In this document: positions 1-10,095 of the stretch, one piece after another
How the letters are laid out: each line of letters starts with the position of its first letter
Position numbering within the stretch: position 1 is the stretch's first letter
NCBI GenBank assembly: GCA_018873245.2
Contig: JAEMBT020000003.1
Span: 6,033,843 to 6,097,842, forward strand
Direction of reading: 5' to 3'
Source of the DNA: Archegozetes longisetosus
Lineage: Eukaryota > Arthropoda > Arachnida > Sarcoptiformes > Trhypochthoniidae
Length of the DNA: 64,000 nucleotides
Program-made: the position numbers and the translations under genes
The notes under the pieces: generated by a model
Told to the model about the DNA's origin: nothing
Seen by the model: the letters and a program-made list of their open reading frames with translations, nothing else
The model's database searches: none

Positions 1-1002
1 TTGTCTCTTATTTCCGAATGTCTAATTACATCCCTTAAACTGACCTCAATTAATACTTTTGTATAAACTTTCTCTTTTAGTCTTTAATCCTTACAAGTTT
101 GTACCTTCTGTTTTAACTAACTTCTTATAATCTGCATTTTATATAAGCCCAAACATTCTCATCAGTCACTAAAGCTATTCAAAAGATTGAGGCACAAATT
201 GAAAGCATAAATACCATTAGGGTTAATCTACTTTAAAATTTAAATCTAAAACTTCATTTCTATAATTAATATGTTAATTATTTACTCTAATTGAATCAGC
301 TTTAGGAAAAACAATTATCTCCGGCTTCACTTTTTCAGAAGTAATTTTAGTTTGAAATTGAACCAAGTTGCTTTTCCAAACAACTAGCAATTCAAAAGTT
401 AGCTACGATTTCATAGATGCTTAACATTACAATTTCACAAACATCTACCATCTCTATACTTGATCAAAAACTTAGTTCAAAGATCAAAGTTGATCTCTGG
501 TTGCAGCTCATGTCTAACTCACAGATGTCTAATTAATTAATCGAGAGTGAACCAAAGTTTGGAAAACCTAATCTTCAATAATTGACTAGAAGATAGCAAA
601 ATCATGAATTAATTACATCTGAGCTATTAGTGAGAGTAACGCTATCTATCAAGTCATTCATTTTATTAACTTTTAATTGCAACACTTTTAGCAAAATCCA
701 TTTCAAATTCGTTGATTTACCTCAAAATTCATCTCAAATAATATCATGTTCTGAGTTAAAATCCTTTTTATCCATTGAAAAGTTGATTTGAAAAATTGAT
801 TCAATGCTAAACATTGAAAGAAATTAATATTTTTGTTGTAATTGATGTAAACCTCACAAAACTATTGAGAAATCAATAAAAATAGTTTAAAAGACGTAAT
901 GTATGTATGGATGATTGCATTTGTTTTGTTATTTACGTATTATCTGTGTTCCGACTTATTTTAACAATTGATGCCAATTCTGATTCAATTTAACTCAAAA
1001 TT
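1..1002. other. AT-rich sequence upstream of SAP30BP
   Basis: I see no gene, RNA or repeat here. The last part must hold the SAP30BP promoter and 5' UTR, but no core promoter motif stands out. Confidence 0.5.
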
Positions 1003-1896
1003 ATGTCATCAGAAGTACGAAAATCTTCAGCTTTGGTCTCATTGACGAACACTTATTCCGATTCAGAGTCTGATAACGAATCGGACACTAATTCAAACGA
1101 TAACAACAGTAACAACGAAAGCAATCAATCGAACGGACAAACGATTGAAAATAAAAACAATGAATTAGTGAATAGTCGAATCGAAAGTCGGAACAATTCA
1201 CCAACAAATGCCTTATTGTCATCAATCGAATCACTGGACAAACGGAAAGAGAGTTTCAATATAAGTAACGACAGTTATAATGATGAGGAATACCTGAACG
1301 TTAGACCCATTTCTCCGATTTCTTATCACAAATCATTGTTCGGCAAAAGTGAAGATGAAATAGTGATTCCTTCGGAACCAATCGAAAAGTGTTCGCAACC
1401 ACTTCAGGAGAAAATATGTCGGTTGCACGAAAAGATGAAAATGGGTTTAGACATGAATGTTGTCATTCAAAAACGTAAAGACTTTCGTAATCCGAGTATA
1501 TATGAGAAACTGATTGCTTATTGTGGAATCGATGAGATGGCTACTAATTATCCCCCAGACATCTACGACCCCCACAAATGGGGTCCAGAATCCTATTACG
1601 AAGAATTGTCCAAACGACAAAAAGAAGATATGGAGCGGAGAGAACGAGAGAGAAAAGACAGAACCAAAGTTGAGTTCATTTCTGGCACTAAAAAAGGACA
1701 CAATGACACCAATAGTGATAGCGTTGCGAAAAAGAAAAGCAAATGGGATTTGCCTAACACTGCGTCTAATACTACTACTAATCAGACACAAATCAATTTA
1801 ATGCGACCACAAATTGTGATACCAGTGACTGTTGCCAGCGGTACAAAGCCTACTGTTATCTCTGCCTTTGGGACTATTGGCAAAAAACTCAAATAG
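1003..1896 (+). CDS. SAP30BP: SAP30-binding protein (HCNGP family), single exon
   Basis: A 297-residue nuclear protein in one uninterrupted exon; human SAP30BP is about 308 residues. Residues 1-95 are acidic and rich in Ser/Asn. The HCNGP core lies at about 115-230 and has the family signatures NPSIYEKLIAYCGIDEMATN and YDPHKWGPESYYEEL, followed by a charged helix. KKSKWDLP (about 243-250) and the C-terminus (TVISAFGTIGKKLK) also match the family end to end. The start is secure: an in-frame TAA lies at 991-993. The family binds the SAP30 corepressor subunit and, in human cells, works with RBM17 in splicing short introns, which suits a genome full of short introns. TAF13 follows on the same strand 1.65 kb downstream with its own start region. 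Confidence 0.95.
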   Translation: MSSEVRKSSALVSLTNTYSDSESDNESDTNSNDNNSNNESNQSNGQTIENKNNELVNSRIESRNNSPTNALLSSIESLDKRKESFNISNDSYNDEEYLNVRPISPISYHKSLFGKSEDEIVIPSEPIEKCSQPLQEKICRLHEKMKMGLDMNVVIQKRKDFRNPSIYEKLIAYCGIDEMATNYPPDIYDPHKWGPESYYEELSKRQKEDMERRERERKDRTKVEFISGTKKGHNDTNSDSVAKKKSKWDLPNTASNTTTNQTQINLMRPQIVIPVTVASGTKPTVISAFGTIGKKLK

Positions 1897-2130
1897 TTTT
1901 AATTTATTTTCATCCAATTTCATTTTCATCTCTGTTTTCGTTTTATTCCTTTATGTCTCGCAAACTTTGTGCCCATTTCTCGCAATTTTGTCGTCATCCA
2001 GCGTGAACAATTCATAATCAAATTTTTAGAACAATTTCAGTTAAAAATTATTCAAATGATGTGCTCTAAATATGAGTTAATAGTAATTGTATTGATTTAT
2101 AACCCAAGAAATAACAGTTTATTGAAACTA

Positions 2131-2136
2131 AATAAA
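2131..2136 (+). terminator. Candidate polyadenylation signal of SAP30BP
   Basis: AATAAA lies 235 nt after the SAP30BP stop codon and gives a normal-length 3' UTR. Such hexamers are frequent by chance in DNA this AT-rich. Confidence 0.4.
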
Positions 2137-2567
2137 TTCAATAACTTATTTGTATATCAAATTGAATGTTATTTGGTATAATGTTCTGATTAATACTCTT
2201 TTCATGACCACGTTTAAATATATAATTTTTATTACTCCATTTTAAAGTTGATCATGTCTACAAAACATCATTTATTTTAAACGTACTAACTTTCAAAAGT
2301 TTCATCTTAAATAGAGTTTAGCAATTTTGATTAATTGATTATAATATTCCAAAAAGTTTAATCTGAGTTTTAATTAGAGTTTTAATTAAGTTTTTAAAAT
2401 GAACACCATTAGTATCTGCTTTAATTACTTAAATCTAATATTGAGCTCAATTTTATCTAACAAATTAATTTAAACGTAAGTCATTAGCAAAGATTGACAT
2501 TAGCGAAAGATTAGGCAAATTACAATCATTTATTACAATCATTTAGAGAATTAATTGATACTTATAT

Positions 2568-3138
2568 TTGGGGTTCCCCAGTTTCGGTTCAAATCAATTC
2601 TCTGATTCGCTGGTTAAAATTGGAGAAATTATTTTAACCCAAATTTGGTTTTTAAATTTTTCAACAACTCGAAAGTACATAAGAATTGGGTTAGAATCGA
2701 ATCAAATATACTAAACTAAACGTTCGTATCTTTTAACCAATTACTATGATGTTTTCTCCTCTCTCCCCATTATCAGTAATTTCTTATTAACTTAACTTTT
2801 ATAACATTATTAATTCAGTAAATGTTTTCATTTTACATTAATTTATAAAATGAAATGATTTATGGAAACCAAACAAATATTTTCAAAAGAATACTTCAAT
2901 TGAAAAGTAAATTAAAGTTATGCTGAGCTCATTGTTTGAAAAATAATTTTATATTTAAGTTATTAGAGTGGAAAAAAGTTGATTTCTAACTTACAATTTA
3001 TAAAAATTTTAATTTAATACAATATTTATTCAACCATTTTAAAACCCGATTTTAACCGTTTTAACTGGATCAATCATCAATCTATTCAGTGGTTTTTGTC
3101 GGTCAAAATGGGTTAAAACCGATAACTGGGAACTCGAA
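2568..3138. mobile_element. MITE family A, copy 1 (571 bp, non-autonomous)
   Basis: This stretch aligns along its whole length with 13598-14097. Its ends are inverted repeats: the left end GGGGTTCCCCAGTTTCGGTT pairs with the right end read backwards (GAGTTCCCAGTTATCGGTT). The flanks are TTATAT on the left and TTATGA on the right, a decayed direct repeat. It has no coding capacity. It carries about 95 bp near the right end (around 2995-3090) that copy 2 lacks. It sits between SAP30BP and TAF13. Confidence 0.75.
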
Positions 3139-3546
3139 TTATGATTAACGTTAATTTAATGGATCATTTCATAAGTTAAGTCTTAGTTACCATTTATAAC
3201 GATAGTACATCAAAAAGAGAACGAAATTCTATCGTATCTGACACATGATTTGCCAATAAACATGTATTTTTTTCACAGTCCCAGTTATTGGTAACTTACT
3301 ATTTTTCATTTATCAACTAATTCAGACAAAAGTTGTTTGTTAAATAGAAGTAAAAACGTTAGAATAATTATACTTAACACTACATCAATAGATTAACTTT
3401 AGAAAAGTTTCAGTCAAGCTAAGTGACAATCACTCCATCCTATGCTTCAAATGAAAAACAGACTTATGAGCAGATAAAGCGAAACAATTATAGACTTTGT
3501 TTACAAAATATAAACCGTGTAAATCGCGTAAAACAAAATCTAATCA

Positions 3547-3921
3547 ATGTCAGAGTCAAGCAGTGCGCTCAAAGAAGAAGTACAAGAAGGAGAGTATGAC
3601 AACAGCGAAGACACGGAAGGTCGCAAGAGGTTATTTGGCAAAGAGTTGCGATGTATGATGTATGGTTTTGGTGACGATCAAAACCCATACACTGAATCGG
3701 TTGATATCTTAGAAGATCTCGTCGTTCAATTCATTTACGACATTGCCCACAAAGCTCAAGACCGAGGCAGGAATGGCAAAATCACTGTCGACGATGTCAT
3801 CTATACTGTTAGGAAAGATCAACGCAAATATGCCAGAGTCAGAGATCTCTTGTCTATGAACGAAGAACTGAAAAAGGCGAGAAAAGCCTTCGATGAAATC
3901 AAATATGTTTCTAATGCTTAA
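3547..3921 (+). CDS. TAF13: TFIID subunit TAF13, single exon
   Basis: A 124-residue protein, the same length as human TAF13. After an acidic N-terminus (1-27) comes the histone-fold domain (about 30-115). Its signature ELRCMMYGFGDDQNPYTES is almost identical to the human one, and DVIYTVRKDQRKYARV and LLSMNEELKKARKAFDE follow. TAF13 pairs with TAF11 through this fold in the general transcription factor TFIID and contacts TBP. The start is fixed by an in-frame TAA at 3541-3543, directly upstream. There is no intron. The upstream neighbour SAP30BP is also nuclear, but the 1.65 kb gap holding a MITE argues against a shared transcript. Confidence 0.96.
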   Translation: MSESSSALKEEVQEGEYDNSEDTEGRKRLFGKELRCMMYGFGDDQNPYTESVDILEDLVVQFIYDIAHKAQDRGRNGKITVDDVIYTVRKDQRKYARVRDLLSMNEELKKARKAFDEIKYVSNA

Positions 3922-4221
3922 TCACCTGCTTCTCGCCTAATTCTTGTCTTCTACTCAACCTTTTTATCTTATTTTTCTGTTTTTGACCATCTGCTACAGC
4001 TCTTTAGTCTTATTTGTGATGTCTTTCCGTCCAATTGTCAACTATTTGATTGTGATAATTAGGAAAATTGCTCATATTTTGATGTAATTATTGCAACAGA
4101 GATTTATGACTGCCTTAAACAATTGTTGAATCTCTATTGTATTATATTATATTAATATTAGGATAAGTTAATTATTTGATTGATTTTTATGAATACATTA
4201 AATTTGGCAAAACTTCTGCAA

Positions 4222-4227
4222 AATAAA
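4222..4227 (+). terminator. Candidate polyadenylation signal of TAF13
   Basis: AATAAA lies 300 nt after the TAF13 stop. It is the first canonical hexamer I see downstream. Confidence 0.35.
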
Positions 4228-6477
4228 GAAGAATATCTAAAAGAATACATAACTGAAAGTGTTAATTGAATTTAATTAAAGCTGAGTTACTGATAGTGCC
4301 AATCTAATTTCTATGTTCTGTAATTCTTGTATAGATTTCTGACAAATTAGGTTCAACAGACCACGCAATCAGAAACAACGCTGGTTAGTACCTACTTATC
4401 TCCAGCTCCATCACGTGCAGCCAGAAGTCCCCTGGATCTGCACAAGAATCTTTAGCCCCGATTGCATACTCATTCGCACAACTATACTATGGCAGCTACA
4501 TAGATTTTAAGATATTCTTTATTCGACATAACCAGAGTTTCTACTGTCTGTAAGACTTCAGACTTTATTAGATAAAACACCTCAACCTACTTCATTAGAC
4601 CAGAATTGTTATGAGCGATAGCCAAGACTCAATCGTGATAAATTAAAACTCCTCCATACTTATTTATACTTGCAAACACTGCCAATGCTGTGTTTATGAT
4701 CTGGGGAACTTAAAGTCTGAAATAAAATGCTCAGATTTGTTCAAGCAAACGCGAACTTATATCCAATTAACGTCAATTTGTTATCAAGTTTTACATTAAT
4801 GCTTAACTACCAAATAAATACAGTTTCAAAAGTTTTTGTAACATTCATTTTCAGTTCAGATCCATGTTTAAAATTTTGAGATCTTTGGAGGCTATTGCCC
4901 CTCCAGCCCCTATCAGCTACCCTTGTGCCTGTCACAGAGCCTGTTCACGGAAAGCATCTTTTTTCTCTAACTATACAATTTGAGCGAAAATTCTATCGGA
5001 CAGTCTCCACTTTGAATACTACTGATTCTGCTTTCGATTATTGCAGTCAATGTGATAAAATAAGTGTAAACAAATTTTAAAATCATCTTGTGTAAAAGTG
5101 AGCTTAGGCGTGAATGATCTGACCCTGATTATGGCAACCAAATTTTGATGTTCTAAAGAGTTGTCATAATCGAAGTAAGATTGTATTGTTAAATTTATCG
5201 AAGTAGCTCAAGTACGAACTGTGATCTTCAACAAGCAAAATACGTCAAGTTATTGTAACTATTTAAATAAAGTATGAAAACTATAAAACAATAGATTAAG
5301 TTCATATTATTCAAACTAAACTGAACATAAACTATAAATTACAATAATTAATCGTTAAAATACCATATTGTAAACAGTTTACAAAATTGTTTATACAATA
5401 ATAATTACCATCTGTATATTTGTGATATAAGGTCTGTTTAATATCTATTATTAATGTTACTAATGACGTTAATCTGTACAAAGTTTGTTAACGTGTACCT
5501 TGACCAAATAATTAGATCAGAACTTTTTAGTTTTAGGTAAAGCAAAAAGGAACAATTACTATCCTATATTGATTCATTGTGATACTAATCAAATATTGCT
5601 TCTCACTAAGAACTATGTATTCTAAGAAATTTAGTAGATTTTCGTCATATTTCTTCCGTGCAAAGACTGTCATCTGTATGTTTGGCAGCCGTATCAGTCA
5701 TATCAAATTAAGTCTTAATGTTATTTCGAACTTTAAAATTTTATTTAATAAGTCATTTAAAATTGAGTACATTTATGTTAACAAATATAGCGTTAAGTTG
5801 TTTTAAGAAATTAAAAAGTCAATATTTTGAGTCAGTCAAAATGCATTGTTTAGGAGTTAGTGTTCTTAGTATAGAACACTAACTCACGGACAGAATTTCA
5901 GCTTTAATTTAAAGGCATTTTAATTTTAATAAATATCACCTCGATTTATGGCAAAACACTATATTTTGGAAATATTGTGATCACATATAGAAAAGTTCAA
6001 AGTATAATAGGACAGTTATTCTTTTTAATAATATAAGCACATTTTTGCCCTGCATGGCAATCAATTCTTGCTAGCCATTATAAAGGTAGCAGTTTGTAGA
6101 TATAGTTATAATTATCAATATAATCCTTTTATTCAATTCTGTAGTTTCTCAAAGAGTTTTAGGCTATTCATTAAAACTGAAGCCTTGGTTTTTTAGTCAA
6201 TAATTAAACATTGCTGCCAACAATATAAGCAGTTTTGTCAAAGATTTGAAATGCTTATCGTAAAATTCATTGTTTAGTATGAACTTCAATGCTAAAAGGC
6301 ATTTGCCTAAGAACTCTATAAGTGGATAACACTTTAGCGTCAAAACAATAAGTTGTTCTCAAAGATAATTTCTTAAGTTCAAGTAAAATTCAGGAATAAC
6401 TCGAAATATGATGAGTTAAAATCAACAATAAGTGTATAATTTATATGAAATATTATGTTAAATATCTATACATATAT
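4228..6477. other. Intergenic region between TAF13 and the exchanger gene
   Basis: Mostly AT-rich DNA without convincing genes. Three things stand out: a GC-richer, exon-like patch at 4345-4510; a short GC-rich transposon-like motif (AGGCTATTGCCCCTCCAGCC) near 4887-4910; and a perfect hairpin at 5854-5885. The short open frames at 4895-5080 and 5579-5806 resemble no known protein. Confidence 0.5.
5854..5885. repeat. Perfect 13-bp inverted repeat with 6-nt loop
   Basis: GAGTTAGTGTTCT at 5854-5866 is the exact reverse complement of 5873-5885. It may be the collapsed remnant of a terminal-inverted-repeat element. Nothing around it suggests a functional RNA. Confidence 0.6.
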
Positions 6478-6650
6478 GCCTCGATTTAGCGAACCTCTTC
6501 AATAGTGAACATATTAGTCCGATCCCGACACATCTGATTCGACTAATGTTTATAGTCGACCCGTTTATAGTGAAACCTTGTTATAGCGAAACTCTATTAT
6601 AGTGAATGCGAATTATAGATTTCCAGCCATTCACTATATCGAAATATTAT
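6478..6650. repeat. pogo/Tigger-like repeat fragment, copy 1
   Basis: A stretch with repeated TATAGTGAA and TATAGCGAA motifs that aligns with 46271-46430, both containing CAGCCATTCACTA near the right end. The opening (CCTCGATTTAGCGAACCTC) looks like the inverted-repeat end of a Tc1/mariner-superfamily, pogo-type element. No coding sequence remains. Confidence 0.5.
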
Positions 6651-7016
6651 AATGCGCTTGAATACATAACGTGCTGAGTTGCTTGTGTTGATTATGAACA
6701 GCATTTCAATCAAAATATCGAACTTCTTTATAGCTTTATGCATTAAACTTAATTCACAACCTAACGAACAAATAATATGAAAAATGTTAATATATGTTAA
6801 AAATAAAACTCTTGAGAGTTGAGACCAATGATGAGTTGGAATGAAGTTTTCGAGAATACGCCCTAAATGTAAAATAAGTTCTTTCGAACAACCGGTGCGT
6901 TAATAATTAAAACGGAAAAGTAGCGTCATAGCTTAAACTTAAAAGGAAATGTTTTCAAGTCAGGTCCATCAATTGTTCCATTTTTGTTCCATCTTCGAAA
7001 ACGTATCTCAAGTTAT

Positions 7017-7197
7017 CATATCAGGTATAATTTGTTGCTTATGTGTGCTCACTATCCGTAATCATATATTCAGCGTTGCATTCATAGGAGACAAAGCTTA
7101 TAACAATGCAAAAGCTTTATTTGCATAATAAATTACTTTATGCATACCTAACTGCAAACAAGTCTAAGCTCGCAAGCAACAAATTATACTTGATATG
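7017..7197. mobile_element. Small MITE with 24-bp terminal inverted repeats (181 bp)
   Basis: The left end (7017-7040, CATATCAGGTATAATTTGTT and four more bases) is the reverse complement of 7174-7197 with one mismatch. The interior is AT-rich and non-coding. I could not define a target-site duplication. It lies only 75 bp beyond the stop codon of the Na+/Ca2+ exchanger, so it may lie inside that gene's 3' UTR. Confidence 0.6.
7116..7121 (-). terminator. Candidate polyadenylation signal of the exchanger gene, inside the small MITE
   Basis: Reading on the minus strand, AATAAA lies about 150 nt after the stop codon at 7273. If used, the transcript would end inside the MITE. Confidence 0.3.
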
Positions 7198-7272
7198 TAA
7201 CGTGAAACATGCTTCTGTAGATGTATAAAGATCAATTTCAGTCTTATGACTCCAGATCTCGGTATCTCCTTG

Positions 7273-10095
7273 TTAGAAACCTTTTACATATCCATAAGCC
7301 TCCAAACTGGACATAATAACATAGAAAAGCCAAAGACCAACAAAAAGTAAAGTTGTGGGCAGTTTATAAATCATAGGACCGCCGAGTTCTCCACCAACAA
7401 CAGGAGATCTTCTCAATAGTAGTACAAAGGCACAGACAAATGCTGTGATGACGAAAATAGTTACGGAATAGCTTAGACTTCCAGGTTCTACTAAGAAAAC
7501 GTCTCCTTTAAAAGCATGATAAATTGCAGCCATCGTCCAGGCCACACCAATCCCCAGAAACACGTTGACCGCATTACTTCCGGTCACATTACCGATTGAA
7601 GAATCAGCGTACTTGTCATTCATAGCAGAGATCTTACTCGCAAACGTGTCGGGAACTGAAGTACCCAAAGCTACCAACGATATGGCAGTCACTGAATCTT
7701 TTAGATTAACAGTGCAACCAAAATGTGAGGCCAAGTCATTGATCAGCGCAGTCAAGAGACCGATCACGATGATGGAAACAATAAAACATGGCCATCCGTT
7801 ATATATAGAAGGAGGCGGAACGCATGCAAACAATATCTTCCAAAACAGCGTCAAATAATGGATGACATACGCGAAAATTGATTTTTTCTCAACAACTTGG
7901 ACATTAACATCAGAATCGACTTCTTCCCGACCAGCACCGAGTTTAGGAACTTTGACTGCATCGATGAATTGTTCCTCCCATGAAGAGGTACTTATGGCAG
8001 AAATAGCTCTGGACTTTCTCATCAATTTATCGACAGTTGCCTTGAAGTCTCTGCTTTCGCGAATACGAATCATACATCTGGTTAATTCTCCCAGGCGTGG
8101 AGCTCCCTTATCCGTGTCAACAGTTGGAGAATAATCATTACGAGTCGGTTCATCAATTTCCACATGGAAAATTGCATTCTTTTCGTAGTTATCGTTATTA
8201 ATGATAGTAATCGGAATGTCTTTGTTCGCTTCGTTATCATTGAAAACAATTTTTCCACTAGTCATCACAAAATCCTGTCCTTCTTTAGCAGTTCCAGGGA
8301 TCGTTCTATAAGGCAGTGATACCTGTCCTCTTGCTCCACAAAATCGGGTTACTTTCAAACGGTATTCACCGACAGACTCCGGCACCTGAACTACACTATT
8401 AGTGAACGAAAACACTCCGCTGTGATCATCATCAAGAATTGTCACTTTAGCTTCTGGTTCAACAATCTTAATCTCTAGCCGCTTTTCATCAGTCGATTCC
8501 GAAAGATAGCGAGCATCAGATAGACGTACATAGAAATACTCGTCTTCCTCGAAAACCTCGTCATTAATCACATCAATGGTGATTTGTTTGTGTGACTCTC
8601 CGGGTCCGAAAGTTATGATTCCCTTAACTGGTTTATAATCGGAATCTGCTTTAGCGGTACCATCTTCTGTATAATACTCGACAAGAATGGTTGATTCGGG
8701 AGCTTCCGATCTACTAACAGTTAACGTAAAGTTTCCCACATTTTCCATTACTGTATACTCCTTAGGATTAAAGAAAATCTTAACACATTCTTCGTCACCT
8801 TCGCCTTCAGCGCCGTCTTCAAAATCTTCATTGATTGATTTAATGAAATGGTCTTTGACTTTTTCACTAACAATACCGAGTATATTGCGTGCAGCTTGTA
8901 TTCTATAATAAGCTCTACTTTTAGACTGAAGCTTCACCAGCTCACTTCTAGCCAATTTCTCAAGTTCTTCGTTAGAAGCGCCCGGATTTTTACTCTTAAT
9001 TTCGCGTAATATTTCGATCACTTCTTCTCTTTGTTCCTCAATCTTTCGAAGGTCTTCATCACTGGCGTCAATATACTATGAAAAAGTTCAAATAGAGTCG
9101 TAAAAACTAAATACAATCTCAACCTGACAGTGCTCTACCTTGAAATCTCCTTTCACTTCAACGTCATTTGCTTTAATTTGGACACCATTGGAGTCGACAG
9201 CAGTCAGCTCAACATTTTCTTCTTCATAACTACTATCTGCTCCGCCGTAAACCACTTTACGGCCAGTTTTCATTCTATACTTCTTATCGAGATATTTATA
9301 AATAAGAAGACGCCTGTCAGCGATGTAAGCAACAAGAACAGTTAGAGGAAAGAAAGAGAAAGTAAGCAATCCTTCCCAGACTTCGATGACTCCAGGCGTC
9401 GACCAAATCAGTATAAAAAGCATCCAAACGTAAGCAAACACTGAGAAAGTCATAGTAATGCAGAAAACTCGCAAATGTTTGATTTTCTTGGCTGTATCCG
9501 AGGGCACAAACCACACGCATATGGCTATTATAACGAACATGTTGAAAGCAGCCGAACCCACTATAGTTCCTGGACCTAACTCTCCTGCTTCGAAGTTTTG
9601 CGCGTAGATCTCGATAACAGAGAGCAGTATTTCGGGCGCGGATGAGCCCAAAGCCATAAGAGTAAGGTTTGACACGGTTTCGTTCCAAATGCGTACAGAA
9701 ACTATTTCTTTCTCTCCATTGGGTTTACGAACGATTACATCGGTCTCTTGACTGGTGATCTGTTCAATCGCTAACATAAATCGATCGGCAATTATAGCCA
9801 CACCAACGAACGTGTACATGAGCGCAAAGAAGTAGACGATTCCGTGAAACACAATGGTTGGCATGTGCCCATAGTTGGGCCAAAATGGTAGGAATAGTCC
9901 GTCTTTGCATTGCTGCACATCGGCAAAGTCTCTCGCTTCAGATAACGACAAGTTGTTCAAAACTGAAGTATAGTTTTCGCTGTTGTTTGCATTTGTCAAT
10001 AGATTTATCGGACTAACAACATCACTGAAAGCTATTCTTATTGTACTTATTGTCGAATTGAATAGTCTTTCGGTAGAAGAGTTTGCCATTTCCAT
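7273..10095 (-). CDS. Na+/Ca2+ exchanger (NCX/Calx family), 2 exons
   Basis: Coding exons are 10095-9124 and 9075-7273, with a 48-nt GT-AG intron at phase 0. They give 924 residues; human NCX1 has 973. The protein exports Ca2+ in exchange for Na+ across the plasma membrane. The first membrane half (about 80-260) carries alpha-repeat 1 (SNLTLMALGSSAPEILLSV, about 142-160). RRLLIYKYLDKKYR (261-274) matches the autoinhibitory XIP segment. The cytosolic loop has two Calx-beta Ca2+-binding domains, CBD1 about 422-542 (with EVFEEDE and DDDH) and CBD2 about 545-667. The second half carries alpha-repeat 2 (SVTAISLVALGTSVPDTFAS, about 785-804) and ends SSLEAYGYVKGF like vertebrate NCX. Unlike mammalian genes, the CBD2 region is uninterrupted, so the mammalian type of alternative exon cassette is absent. 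The ATG at 10095 is the first in the exon; a Met two codons later is also possible. Confidence 0.95.
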
